8,992 nucleotides of DNA from an uncultured Synergistia bacterium (GCA_937888925.1 CALARM010001022.1:1-8992), one strand, 5' to 3'; shown: positions 1 through 7,176, numbered from the stretch's first letter. The notes: generated by a model from the sequence alone, not told the origin. Numbers and translations: made by a program.

Positions 1-87
1 TAATAGGAGTTGAACCTATGAACCATCAGCGGGAAGGCAACACGGAAAAACTGACTGGATATTCCAGAAAGTTTCCTTCCTTTTCCC
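1..87 (-). ncRNA. Partial structured RNA with tRNA-like T-arm, cut by the window edge
   Basis: Read leftward from a likely start near base 87, this stretch has no reading frame but has clear pairing. GGAAGG (80-75) pairs with CCTTCC (37-32) and, past one mismatch, AAC (73-71) pairs with GTT (41-39). CTGGA-ATA-TCCAG (67-55) forms a perfect inner hairpin. GGAAAA (86-81) can also pair with TTTTCC (49-44), crossing the first helix as an H-type pseudoknot. Near the edge, ATAGG-TTCAACT-CCTAT (19-3) is a perfect five-pair stem on a seven-base TTCAACT loop, the form of a tRNA or tmRNA T-arm. I could not fit a D-arm or an anticodon arm, so an ordinary tRNA is unlikely. A tmRNA-like acceptor piece, a degenerate tRNA, or an unrelated RNA that uses a T-loop motif all remain possible. 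The 3' end lies outside the window. Confidence 0.35.
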
Positions 88-93
88 ATTGAT

Positions 94-102
94 ATTATAT
101 CA
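94..102 (-). promoter_or_regulatory. Extended -10 promoter for the left-edge RNA
   Basis: On the minus strand the sequence reads TGATATAAT, an extended -10 box (TG-n-TATAAT). Seven bases further on is GGG (87-85), a likely transcription start at the beginning of the structured RNA. No good -35 hexamer is visible, as is common for extended -10 promoters. The same nine bases occur at 4488-4496 on the plus strand. Confidence 0.45.
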
Positions 103-115
103 TATTTCTTTAAAA

Positions 116-172
116 ATAAAAAAAGCCTGTTTTTTAGCTTTATTATTAAATAAAAAATCAGGCTTTTTTTAT
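116..172 (-). terminator. Strong rho-independent terminator, probably bidirectional
   Basis: A 14-base-pair perfect inverted repeat has arms at 116-129 and 159-172, built on the core AAAGCCTG / CAGGCTTT. The arms end in runs of seven A and seven T, so a U-tract follows the hairpin on either strand. It lies 34 bases beyond the stop codon of the leftward lipoprotein gene and most likely ends that transcript. It also insulates the leftward RNA promoter at 94-102. Confidence 0.85.
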
Positions 173-180
173 GAGAGTTG

Positions 181-195
181 TGACCGAACCGGTCA
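181..195. repeat. Perfect palindromic hairpin TGACCG-aac-CGGTCA
   Basis: A six-base inverted repeat with a three-base spacer lies between the terminator and the stop codon of the lipoprotein gene. On the minus strand the wider element reads CATGACC-GGTTC-GGTCACAA. A near copy, CATGACC-CGGT-GGTCACAA, lies at 7202-7220 ahead of the radical SAM gene. It has no T-run of its own, so it is not a terminator. It may be a small dispersed intergenic repeat. Confidence 0.5.
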
Positions 196-205
196 TGGTT
201 AGTGA

Positions 206-871
206 TTATTTTTTTTCAGGTTCTTTACCGGGTGAATTACCGGATTCGTTTGGATCTGCCGGGACAGTATTGGGATCCACCATATAAATAAGTATAAGGT
301 CATCATGTAACAATGGCCCTATTTCACTGGCTTTTATCACATTCAGCGCTTTTTCCTCTATTTCTTTTCCGGTATAAGCAGCACCTGTATAAACAGTCAT
401 TTTTTCTTTACCGGGATTATCTACAAAGCTCTTTGTTTTTTCATAATGACTTACAAAAACCCTGAATTTCAGACCGTTGGCTCTGGCTTTATCCAGATCT
501 ATATTATATCCGCCTCCATCGTTTTTAACCAGTGATTTCAGATAGAGTTCGTACTGTTTTTTTGATATTATGGGATAATAAACACTGTCTATACTCTTGA
601 TATTATTCGGATCATTGGGGTCTTTGTCCTTATCGTAAGAATACATATAAACCATATCACAATAGCTTGGCATACCTGAAACCTGAATATAAGCACCTGG
701 TTCCACACCTTTTTCATTTACATCATCGAGAGACATTTTTACAGGAGGTTTGGGTTTACTCCCTTCTTTAAATCCCTCCATAAAGGCATTACAGAGACCG
801 CAGCATCCTGAGAAATAAGCAGAGGAAAAAATTATAAAAAGAATATAAATTAAGGTTTTGAGTTTAAACAT
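206..871 (-). CDS. Predicted lipoprotein of unknown function
   Basis: The protein has 221 residues. A short basic start (MFKLK) is followed by a hydrophobic segment and a lipobox-like FSGC, so the lipidated cysteine would be Cys23 and the mature protein would be membrane-anchored. The region just after it is cysteine-rich (CCGLC), then comes a Gly/Lys/Pro linker. The body (about residues 45-200) mixes predicted strands and helices, including EPGAYIQVSGMPSY and a tyrosine-rich stretch. The C-terminal tail is rich in Pro, Asn, Glu and Lys and looks disordered. I do not recognise a family. A GTG three codons upstream opens a slightly longer frame, but the GGGAG ribosome site (884-880) overlaps that GTG and sits 8 bases before the ATG at 871, so the ATG is chosen. 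The gene stands alone, divergent from the YyaL-type gene, with a strong terminator behind it. Confidence 0.8.
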   Translation of the reverse strand: MFKLKTLIYILFIIFSSAYFSGCCGLCNAFMEGFKEGSKPKPPVKMSLDDVNEKGVEPGAYIQVSGMPSYCDMVYMYSYDKDKDPNDPNNIKSIDSVYYPIISKKQYELYLKSLVKNDGGGYNIDLDKARANGLKFRVFVSHYEKTKSFVDNPGKEKMTVYTGAAYTGKEIEEKALNVIKASEIGPLLHDDLILIYMVDPNTVPADPNESGNSPGKEPEKK

Positions 872-1056
872 TTGTACCACTCCCTTTCATTTTTTCTTTG
901 ATATATAATACAATTCTTTTTTTTTTCTTTATTTCCTTTACAAATTACTTAATAAAAAAATATTAAAAAGGATAAAACGTGTCCGGTAAGAATAAAAGAT
1001 TTGCCCTGTAATTTAAAAGTATAGGAATTTTCATTTTTTATGGCGTAAAATGAAGC

Positions 1057-1092
1057 TTTAGATAAAAATTATGAAGAGACAATTTATCTAAA
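1057..1092. repeat. Inverted repeat TTTAGATAAA / TTTATCTAAA upstream of the YyaL-type gene
   Basis: Perfect 10-base arms at 1057-1066 and 1083-1092 flank a 16-base spacer and end 20 bases before the AAGGAG ribosome site (1111-1116) of the gene starting at 1126. The symmetry and position fit either a transcription-factor operator or a weak hairpin in the leader RNA. It has no T-tract. An AT-rich 10-base match can arise by chance, so the role is unproven. Confidence 0.4.
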
Positions 1093-1125
1093 TAATTTAT
1101 TGAAAACATAAAGGAGAAAAATAAA

Positions 1126-3201
1126 ATGACAGAAAATAAATACAACAGACTTATCCATGAAAAAAGTCCCTATTTACTCCAGCATGCTGAAAATCCTGTA
1201 GACTGGTATCCCTGGTGTGACGAAGCTTTTGAGAAAGCCAGAAAAGAAGATAAACCGGTATTTCTTTCCACAGGTTATTCCACATGTCACTGGTGTCATG
1301 TAATGGCTCATGAGTCCTTTGAAGATGAGGAAGTGGCCGCTCTTATGAATGAAACATTTGTTTCCGTCAAGGTAGACAGAGAAGAAAGACCTGACATAGA
1401 CGGAATTTATATGACAGTCTGTCAGATAATAACGGGGGGTGGCGGATGGCCTCTTACTATAATTATGACTCCCGATAAAAAGCCTTTTTTTGCCGGTACC
1501 TACATACCGAAAGAAGATCGTTACGGAAGAGCGGGGATGATTTCACTTATAGGTAAAATAAAAAAACTCTGGAAAGAAAGTCATTATGATATATTAATTA
1601 CTGCCGAAGATTTTACTGAAACACTTGAAAAACTGGAAGTAAAAGAAGAAGGCGAAAAGCTTGATGAAAGGAATCTCAAGAAAACCTGTGAACAGCTTGC
1701 AGGCCGTTTTGAACATATATACGGTGGCTTCGGAAGAGCACCGAAATTTCCTACTCCCCATAATCTGCTCTTTCTGCTCAGATACTGGAAAAAATATGAT
1801 GAACCGATGGCTCTTGAAATGGTAGAGAAAACTCTTAAATTTATGAGACTCGGAGGAATTTATGACCATGTCGGTTATGGTTTTCATCGCTATTCAACAG
1901 ATGACAGATGGTTTTTACCTCATTTTGAAAAAATGCTCTATGATCAGGCTTTACTTGCAATGGCTTACACAGAAGCTTTTCAGGCAACAGGGAAAGAGGA
2001 ATATAAAGATACTGCCGGAGAGATTTTTGCATATGTCCTTCGTGACATGACTTCTCCTGAAGGAGGATTTTATTCTGCCGAAGATGCAGACAGTGAAGGA
2101 GTGGAAGGTAAATTTTATCTCTGGACGGAAGAAGAAATTCTCAGAATACTCGGAAAAGAAGAGGGAGAACTTTTTTGCACTGTATATAATGTTACGAAAG
2201 ACGGTAATTTTAACGAAGAGGTTTCGGGAGGAAATATTCTTTATCTAAAAAAGCCTCTTTACGAAACAGCCATTCATATGAAGATTTCAGAAAAAGACCT
2301 GAGGAAACGGCTTGAAGAAGCAAGGGAAAAACTCTTTAAAGAAAGGAAAAAAAGAATTCACCCCTTTAAAGATGATAAAATACTTACAGACTGGAATAGT
2401 CTTATGATTGCTGCACTATCTAAAGCTTCACAGGTTTTTGATGAACCTGCCTATCTTTCTGCTGCCCTTAAAGCAACGGATTTTATATTCAATCATATGT
2501 ACAGAGAAGGAAGATTACTTCATAGATATAGAGACGGAGAAGCAGGTCTGACGGGTAATATAGATGACTATGCTTTTCTTATATGGGCATTACTTGAACT
2601 TTATGAAACAGATTTTGATGTTAAATATCTGAAAAGAGCTATAGAACTTGAAGATAGCCTTTTAAAGCACTTCCGGGATGATAAGAGAGGAGCTTTTTAT
2701 GTTACTCCTGATGACGGAGAAAAACTTATTGTAAGACAGAAGGAAATCTATGACGGAGCAATTCCGTCAGGCAATTCTGTAGCCATGCTTAATCTATTGC
2801 GTATCGCACGGATAACGGGAAACACTGATTATGAGAAATACAGTGAAGAAATATGCAGAACCTTTGCCAGGGAAGTAAACCAGTTGCCCCTTGCCCATAC
2901 ATATCTTATGATGGGTCTGAGTTTTGCCACAGGCCCTTCTTTTGAAGTAGTCATAGCAGGAGATATGAAATCTGAAGATACAAAGGATATACTCAGAACT
3001 CTGAGAAAGAACTTTTTACCTGATAAAATTTTACTGTTTAAATCTGTTGAGATAGAAAGCTCTCTCGCTGATATTGCACCTTTTACAAAAAATCTTATGC
3101 CTGTTGATAATAAAAGTACTGTTTATGTCTGCACAAATTATACCTGTAAATTACCTGTAACAGATACGATAAAAATGATGGAATTACTGGATAATAATTG
3201 A
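1126..3201 (+). CDS. yyaL: YyaL/SSP411 family protein (DUF255): thioredoxin-like domain plus alpha/alpha barrel
   Basis: The protein has 691 residues, close to the usual length of this widespread family (COG1331; the mammalian relative is SPATA20). Residues about 5-165 form the thioredoxin-like DUF255 domain. It opens with the family signature around [20 protein letters not shown], has the redox motif CHWC (Cys54, Cys57), and continues with [12 protein letters not shown] and GGWPL. From about 185 to 620 is the six-hairpin (alpha/alpha) barrel typical of glycosidase-like folds. Family motifs there are [10 protein letters not shown] (200-209), [15 protein letters not shown] (243-257), PHFEKMLYD (265-273) and SAEDADSEG. 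The conserved C-terminal cysteine pair (VCTNYTC) is present. No signal peptide is seen, so it is probably cytoplasmic. The biochemical role of the family is not settled; a redox or sugar-related function is inferred from the folds. An AAGGAG site 9 bases upstream supports the ATG. It looks intact. Confidence 0.95.
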   Translation: MTENKYNRLIHEKSPYLLQHAENPVDWYPWCDEAFEKARKEDKPVFLSTGYSTCHWCHVMAHESFEDEEVAALMNETFVSVKVDREERPDIDGIYMTVCQIITGGGGWPLTIIMTPDKKPFFAGTYIPKEDRYGRAGMISLIGKIKKLWKESHYDILITAEDFTETLEKLEVKEEGEKLDERNLKKTCEQLAGRFEHIYGGFGRAPKFPTPHNLLFLLRYWKKYDEPMALEMVEKTLKFMRLGGIYDHVGYGFHRYSTDDRWFLPHFEKMLYDQALLAMAYTEAFQATGKEEYKDTAGEIFAYVLRDMTSPEGGFYSAEDADSEGVEGKFYLWTEEEILRILGKEEGELFCTVYNVTKDGNFNEEVSGGNILYLKKPLYETAIHMKISEKDLRKRLEEAREKLFKERKKRIHPFKDDKILTDWNSLMIAALSKASQVFDEPAYLSAALKATDFIFNHMYREGRLLHRYRDGEAGLTGNIDDYAFLIWALLELYETDFDVKYLKRAIELEDSLLKHFRDDKRGAFYVTPDDGEKLIVRQKEIYDGAIPSGNSVAMLNLLRIARITGNTDYEKYSEEICRTFAREVNQLPLAHTYLMMGLSFATGPSFEVVIAGDMKSEDTKDILRTLRKNFLPDKILLFKSVEIESSLADIAPFTKNLMPVDNKSTVYVCTNYTCKLPVTDTIKMMELLDNN

Positions 3202-3215
3202 TAATGAATTTATCA
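3199..3215. terminator. Weak AT-rich hairpin between two convergent genes
   Basis: TGATAA-tgaat-TTATCA forms a six-pair stem that begins on the TGA stop of the YyaL-type gene. The 30-base gap to the stop of the facing metallopeptidase gene holds no GC-rich stem and only a mixed A/T tail. If transcription ends here, it is by a weak signal or by polymerases meeting. This call is tentative. Confidence 0.25.
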
Positions 3216-3231
3216 TAAATAAATATATATT

Positions 3232-4284
3232 TTAAAATTCTTTGCCATTAAAGACGTTATTTTTCATAAAGTTATACGAATCATTCATTACTTCAGCCGA
3301 TCTGTTGATATAATGACTTTTACCGGAAGGCAATGATGCCGAATTTTCTTTGATATTATTCATTTCATTCATTTTACCTCTGAACCTTTCCGGATTCATG
3401 GCATATTCAGTAAAGGTTTCTGCAAACATTTCATTCTCATCTGCACGGGCATATTTTTCCTGTAAACCATCAGAGTTCATATACATATGAGATTCAACAT
3501 AAGGATCATTTTTGTCGAAAAAGTTATCTGTTTCTGCCGGGGTGTCAGGCTTATGTCCGTATTGTTTTGCAAAATTTTCCACAGATTCTGCCTTTGTTTT
3601 TATGCTTCGCCCTTTACTGTCATACATGGCCATGTATCTGCTATTATCATCAGACTCGCTTCCGTCTTTACGATCATTTAGCTTATCTGCAACTGCATGG
3701 CCGTATTCATGTATTAAAGTACTTTCTTTAAGGGAGAAAGACGTCTCTTCTTCTTTATTAAGATTTTTAAACATCTCTATTTTGTTTTCATCAGGCGTAT
3801 ACAGGCCTGCACAGTTTTCAATTTCAGAGCGATCCTTGAAAATAACATCTATTTTTGGTCTTTTAGATGGCTCTATATTTGATGAAACATTGGAAAGCCT
3901 TTTCATTAAAGCCAGTTCTTCGTCATCTTTTATCAGATTGCCGGGGTCTGACCAGTTGATTCCCTGTTCAGCCAGTTTATTTTTATAGCCTGTCATTTCT
4001 TCATTATGAGAGATTGTTCCTTGAGTCTGTTCTCCTGTAATATTTTTTGCAAAATTTGACTGTTCCTGCAATACAGGAATGGACCTGCCGGGGTTTGAAT
4101 TATCAGTATTTTTATTTCTCAAGTCACTTATATTTGTAATTCCAGAATTAAGGTAAGCTTCATTTTGTTTAACAGGAGGTTTCTCCTGAACCGTCTGAGG
4201 AGAAATTTCATTTAATTGAGGTTTCTGTACCTGATAGTTGCCTGTAAATCCCCTGTTAATTGCTCCTATTTCCATTGACGACAT
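3232..4284 (-). CDS. HExxH zinc metallopeptidase resembling the anthrax lethal factor catalytic domain
   Basis: The protein has 350 residues. The first ~115 are low-complexity and rich in Asn, Gln, Pro, Ser and Thr, with no signal peptide. From about 140 on it is folded. TLIHEYGHAVAD carries the zinc-binding HExxH (His192, Glu193, His196). About 90 residues later, YARADENEMFAETF (278-291) supplies the likely third ligand, Glu285, with Tyr278 seven residues before it. As I recall it, lethal factor has HEFGH and then YGRTNEAEFFAEAF, with the catalytic Tyr728 seven before the ligand Glu735, so both elements match in spacing. This places it among ATLF-like gluzincins. Substrate and location are unknown; without a Sec signal it is either intracellular or exported by another route. 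The start has AGGTGG just upstream, and a second Met at residue 4 fits the ribosome site less well. It converges on the YyaL-type gene. Confidence 0.82.
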   Translation of the reverse strand: MSSMEIGAINRGFTGNYQVQKPQLNEISPQTVQEKPPVKQNEAYLNSGITNISDLRNKNTDNSNPGRSIPVLQEQSNFAKNITGEQTQGTISHNEEMTGYKNKLAEQGINWSDPGNLIKDDEELALMKRLSNVSSNIEPSKRPKIDVIFKDRSEIENCAGLYTPDENKIEMFKNLNKEEETSFSLKESTLIHEYGHAVADKLNDRKDGSESDDNSRYMAMYDSKGRSIKTKAESVENFAKQYGHKPDTPAETDNFFDKNDPYVESHMYMNSDGLQEKYARADENEMFAETFTEYAMNPERFRGKMNEMNNIKENSASLPSGKSHYINRSAEVMNDSYNFMKNNVFNGKEF

Positions 4285-4326
4285 TTTACCACCTGCTTCT
4301 TAACATGTAATTATTTTCTTTAATTA

Positions 4327-4354
4327 GTTATACCGACAAATCTCATAAAGTAAA
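4327..4354 (-). promoter_or_regulatory. Sigma-70-like promoter for the metallopeptidase gene
   Basis: On the minus strand TTTACT (4354-4349) and TATAAC (4332-4327) are separated by 16 bases, matching the -35 and -10 consensus at four and five of six positions. It lies 43 bases before the metallopeptidase ATG and points toward it. Confidence 0.45.
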
Positions 4355-4487
4355 GAGAGATTACGTTAAAAAATGACATGTGATTGTACATATCGTAAAA
4401 AACGCTATCTGTGACACGTAGATTCATTACCGTAAACCTGGATTTTATGGAAATTTTTTTTAAAACCTGTATGAATGGGAGGAATAA

Positions 4488-4496
4488 TGATATAAT
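4488..4496 (+). promoter_or_regulatory. Extended -10 promoter for the acidic helical protein gene
   Basis: TG-A-TATAAT is a perfect extended -10 box, predicting a start near base 4503 and a leader of about 50 bases before the GTG at 4556. No convincing -35 is seen. It is back to back with the minus-strand promoter at 4327-4354. Confidence 0.5.
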
Positions 4497-4542
4497 ATTA
4501 CCAGTTTTTATTATTCTTTTTGATTTTATTTCATTATAAACC

Positions 4543-4547
4543 GGGAG
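4543..4547 (+). promoter_or_regulatory. Ribosome binding site GGGAG that fixes a GTG start
   Basis: GGGAG lies 8 bases before GTG at 4556. The frame is open further upstream to a TTG at 4520, but nothing like a ribosome site precedes that codon, and this one would lie inside the longer frame. The GTG is therefore the likely start. Confidence 0.65.
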
Positions 4548-4555
4548 AGATTTTA

Positions 4556-5686
4556 GTGACTGTTTCTTTTCTTATTAAATCACTGGATTCCTTTCTTCTC
4601 GGAAAGACAGATAGAGAATTTGTGCTGGAAGAGCTTGAAAAACTGGAAGATAGATTCCTTCATATGGAAAAAGAAAATATTATTGCCCATGAAATTATAG
4701 AACAATCTATGGAAGTAATTGATAGCTTATGTGCCATTCTCAATGATTATGATGAAGATATGGACGATGAAATAGAAAGAGAAATTTTCAGACTTGAAGA
4801 AATAGAGCTGATTTTAAGAAACTCACACTCTTCAGATATTTCACAAAATATAGTGAAAGAAAAAAGGATATTCCCTGTTAATCCGCCGCTTTATGAAAAA
4901 AAAGAAGAAGTTTTCTCACCTTTTAACAGCCTTCTGGAAGAAATTAAAAAATGTCCTTTTTCAAAAATGAATTTAATTGAATTTTCCGGAATTATGGAAA
5001 AGAGTTTCAGAGATATTCAGAATATGAGAGAATTTAAATTTAAGGATGAAAAAGACAGGGAAGAATTTAATTTTCTTATTGACGAAATTATTGAAATAAT
5101 GTATGAGCTGTTTACTTCTTTTAAAAGAAATAAGAATGAAGAAGATTTCAGTCTTTGTATAAGAGAACTTTCCGAACTGAACGGAAGATATACGGAACTT
5201 TACGAGAAAATTGATTCTTCTCTTGATAAAACAGACGATGTGACTGAGCTGATATGTATGATTACAGAATACACAAAAGATGAAGATTTTATTACGGAAA
5301 ATTATCTTTTTTTAGAGGAAAGCCTTTTTGAATATATGAAAGATGAAATACATGAAAAAGATATGAGAAATATACTGGAAAAAATGAAAGAATCAGTAGT
5401 AAAAACAAAAAAAGAATATGAAAAAACCTGCATTTACCCCGATGAGTGGACAGTTGAGGTCGCAGCAGGTGACAGACTCCTTACTGAAGGCATCAATTGC
5501 TATGAAGAAAGTTTGAATTTTATTGATAAACACCTTTCTGGAAAAGACGAAATAAAACTTAATGAAGGACTCGTAGGGATTTATGAAGCCAATAAAAAGC
5601 TTGTTCTGAACCAGCACCTTACCGAATATATAAAAAAGCTTGTTTCCAGAATGAATGAACCTTATTTTTTCAGGAAAGTTATTTAA
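4556..5686 (+). CDS. Unrecognised acidic, helix-rich protein
   Basis: The protein has 376 residues from the GTG start and matches no family I know. It is dominated by Glu, Lys, Asp, Ile and Leu in long amphipathic patterns, so it should be almost wholly alpha-helical, with coiled-coil or helical-bundle segments at about 20-95, 115-205 and 225-300. A Pro-containing linker near residues 95-110 separates an N-terminal helical block from the rest. The C-terminal ~80 residues (from GDRLLTEGINCYEESLNF) form another helical block with a periodic Leu/Tyr/Asn pattern. There is no signal peptide or membrane segment, so it is probably cytoplasmic. It ends 96 bases before the channel homologue on the same strand. 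An adaptor or regulatory role is possible, but nothing in the sequence shows one. Confidence 0.75.
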   Translation: MTVSFLIKSLDSFLLGKTDREFVLEELEKLEDRFLHMEKENIIAHEIIEQSMEVIDSLCAILNDYDEDMDDEIEREIFRLEEIELILRNSHSSDISQNIVKEKRIFPVNPPLYEKKEEVFSPFNSLLEEIKKCPFSKMNLIEFSGIMEKSFRDIQNMREFKFKDEKDREEFNFLIDEIIEIMYELFTSFKRNKNEEDFSLCIRELSELNGRYTELYEKIDSSLDKTDDVTELICMITEYTKDEDFITENYLFLEESLFEYMKDEIHEKDMRNILEKMKESVVKTKKEYEKTCIYPDEWTVEVAAGDRLLTEGINCYEESLNFIDKHLSGKDEIKLNEGLVGIYEANKKLVLNQHLTEYIKKLVSRMNEPYFFRKVI

Positions 5687-5708
5687 ATAATTGAAAAGAC
5701 AGAGTGTT

Positions 5709-5732
5709 TTTTCTGACTCTTCCATCAGAAAA
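5709..5732. repeat. Inverted repeat TTTTCTGA / TCAGAAAA in the gap before the channel gene
   Basis: Perfect 8-base arms (5709-5716 and 5725-5732) flank an 8-base loop, 22 bases past the stop of the upstream gene. No T-run follows on the plus strand, so it is a poor terminator. It overlaps the -35 and spacer of the promoter proposed at 5713-5741, so an operator role is possible. Confidence 0.35.
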
Positions 5733-5741
5733 GATGATAAT
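5713..5741 (+). promoter_or_regulatory. Sigma-70-like promoter for the channel gene
   Basis: CTGACT (5713-5718) and GATAAT (5736-5741) are spaced by 17 bases and match the consensus at four and five of six positions. The predicted start near 5748 leaves about 35 bases of leader, which includes AAGGGAGG (5768-5775) 7 bases before the ATG. Confidence 0.4.
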
Positions 5742-5782
5742 CTCAGAATATATAGTATTTATAAGTTAAGGGAGGATTTGTT

Positions 5783-7141
5783 ATGGATATATTAAAATTT
5801 TTCTTTAATATCTTTTTCCATTATATAAAAATGTTTTTTATAATGTCGTGCTTTATGATAACACTTATGTCTGTAGCCTCTTCTCAGGAAGTAAAAACCG
5901 TAAAAACAGACATGAATGTTGTAAATATAAGCAATATAGATTTTGCAAAAGGTACATGTGATATAAAGTTTGAAATATTATTACAATATCCAGATACCAA
6001 TTTACCGTCAAAACTGTATTACAGAATATTCCAGGATAAGCTTCTCAATAAATTAACGGAAAAAGAGAAGGAATTTCTGTTAAATTATTATCTTCCCGAA
6101 GAAAGAAACGCATTAACTTTTTATGTTCTGAAAAAAGAAAAAGATTATGAGAAAAATAAGAGAAAAATTTATGAAATTATAAGATCTACAGGTTTTTATG
6201 AGGAATATTTGCCCTTCAGTATTTTAAATGGTAATTTAAAGCTTAAGAAAGACAATAAGTATGACATTGAAAGGATGGAACTGGATAAGGATTATAAAAG
6301 AATATATTACAATATAAATTCAGAGATTCAGTTAGATCTTGAGTTTGAGAAATATCCATGGGATAAGCAGGATTTTTCAATAATTTTAATAAGTGATACG
6401 GAAGTAATGACTTTCAGCCTTCTTGATAATGAGGTTACTCTCCCTCTCTACTTTAAATATGATTTCTTCAGGGAAAGAATCCTGAATAGATTATCTCAAA
6501 ATGATAAAGAGCTGGTACTGAAATGTTATGAAATGGGTAAAGACAAAAAAGGATGTGCAAGAAAAATTAATGTAAGCCTTGAAGAGCAGAAGAAAATAAA
6601 TCAAATATTTAAATCACTCAATATTAATATCAGAGTCGAACATACTGTGTCAGTGCCGGGATGGATAATAAAAGACGGAGAACCGGAAATAGGTGAAGAA
6701 GTAATTTTAGGGTCAGATTATTCCACTTTTACATGTCCTATAACCCTGTATCGCAGTTCTTTGCTTTCCTTTCTGAAGGTTCTTTTCCCCCTGTGCTGTA
6801 TGGTTCTTGTTTCTTTTGTCGGGTTGTTTATAGAAGCAAACGGAATAGTAAGCAGAATCAGCCTCCTTACCAGTACATTACTTACGGCAGCAATGTTCCA
6901 TATTAATGCCACTGCATCAATTCCTCAACTGAGCTACCTTACGATAGCAGATAAAATCTTTTTATGCAGCTATATCAGTTTTATTTTTAATCTCATATTA
7001 AGTATATTAATATTAAAATATGATGATAAAAAACATAAGTCAGGTGTGAAAAAAATATACAGGTTTGCCCTTTATTCTGTACCTGCTGTGACAGTTTTGC
7101 TTTATCTGATTGTTATAATGCTTAGTTTTTTCTTCGGTTAA
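5783..7141 (+). CDS. Pentameric ligand-gated ion channel (Cys-loop receptor family) homologue with inserted repeats
   Basis: The protein has 452 residues. A hydrophobic leader (about 5-31) ending ASSQ is probably a signal peptide. The extracellular beta-sandwich begins at MNVVNISNIDF (44-54). The Cys-loop region reads YPWDKQDFSI (191-200), the family's F-P-x-D pattern without the cysteines, as in prokaryotic members. A conserved Trp (VPGWII, 291-296) and TLYR (321-324) lead into membrane helix 1 (~327-349). Helix 2, the pore (~358-378), is followed by SIPQLSYLTIADK (379-391), a typical 2-3 loop. Helix 3 spans ~389-411 and helix 4 ~426-450. The domain is interrupted by two charged helical segments (about 76-143 and 222-283) that resemble each other. 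These are absent from typical bacterial channels such as GLIC and ELIC. The ligand is unknown. AAGGGAGG ideally spaced from the ATG supports the start. Confidence 0.85.
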   Translation: MDILKFFFNIFFHYIKMFFIMSCFMITLMSVASSQEVKTVKTDMNVVNISNIDFAKGTCDIKFEILLQYPDTNLPSKLYYRIFQDKLLNKLTEKEKEFLLNYYLPEERNALTFYVLKKEKDYEKNKRKIYEIIRSTGFYEEYLPFSILNGNLKLKKDNKYDIERMELDKDYKRIYYNINSEIQLDLEFEKYPWDKQDFSIILISDTEVMTFSLLDNEVTLPLYFKYDFFRERILNRLSQNDKELVLKCYEMGKDKKGCARKINVSLEEQKKINQIFKSLNINIRVEHTVSVPGWIIKDGEPEIGEEVILGSDYSTFTCPITLYRSSLLSFLKVLFPLCCMVLVSFVGLFIEANGIVSRISLLTSTLLTAAMFHINATASIPQLSYLTIADKIFLCSYISFIFNLILSILILKYDDKKHKSGVKKIYRFALYSVPAVTVLLYLIVIMLSFFFG

Positions 7142-7152
7142 TATTTATATGA

Positions 7153-7176
7153 GAAGGGTGAATAGTGAAGGGTGAA
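7153..7176 (+). repeat. Short direct repeat GAAGGGTGAA x2
   Basis: GAAGGGTGAA occurs at 7153-7162 and 7167-7176, separated by TAGT. It lies in the 102-base gap between the channel and radical SAM genes, about 25 bases before the palindrome at 7202-7220. The composition is more purine- and G-rich than the surrounding DNA, which suggests an inserted intergenic element. Confidence 0.5.

Noticed and set aside
1..87. Ordinary tRNA gene on the minus strand
   Set aside because: The T-arm fits, but no D-arm (no GG in a suitable loop) or anticodon arm with a seven-base loop could be drawn, so it is reported only as a structured RNA.
1594..2050. Three short frames inside the YyaL-type gene
   Set aside because: All lie inside a well-conserved gene in other frames and have no signals of their own.
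3512..3988. 158-codon plus-strand frame opposite the metallopeptidase gene
   Set aside because: It lies wholly antisense to a gene with clear catalytic motifs, has no ribosome site, and its Ser/Leu/Phe-rich product is what the complement of an acidic, Asn-rich protein gives.
4520..4555. Upstream TTG extension of the acidic helical protein
   Set aside because: The TTG has no ribosome site, and the good GGGAG site lies inside the extension, correctly spaced for the GTG at 4556.
5393..5725. 110-codon minus-strand frame opposite the end of the acidic helical protein
   Set aside because: It is antisense, with a Phe/Ile/Lys-rich composition expected from reversing Glu/Lys codons. No ribosome site or domain is seen.
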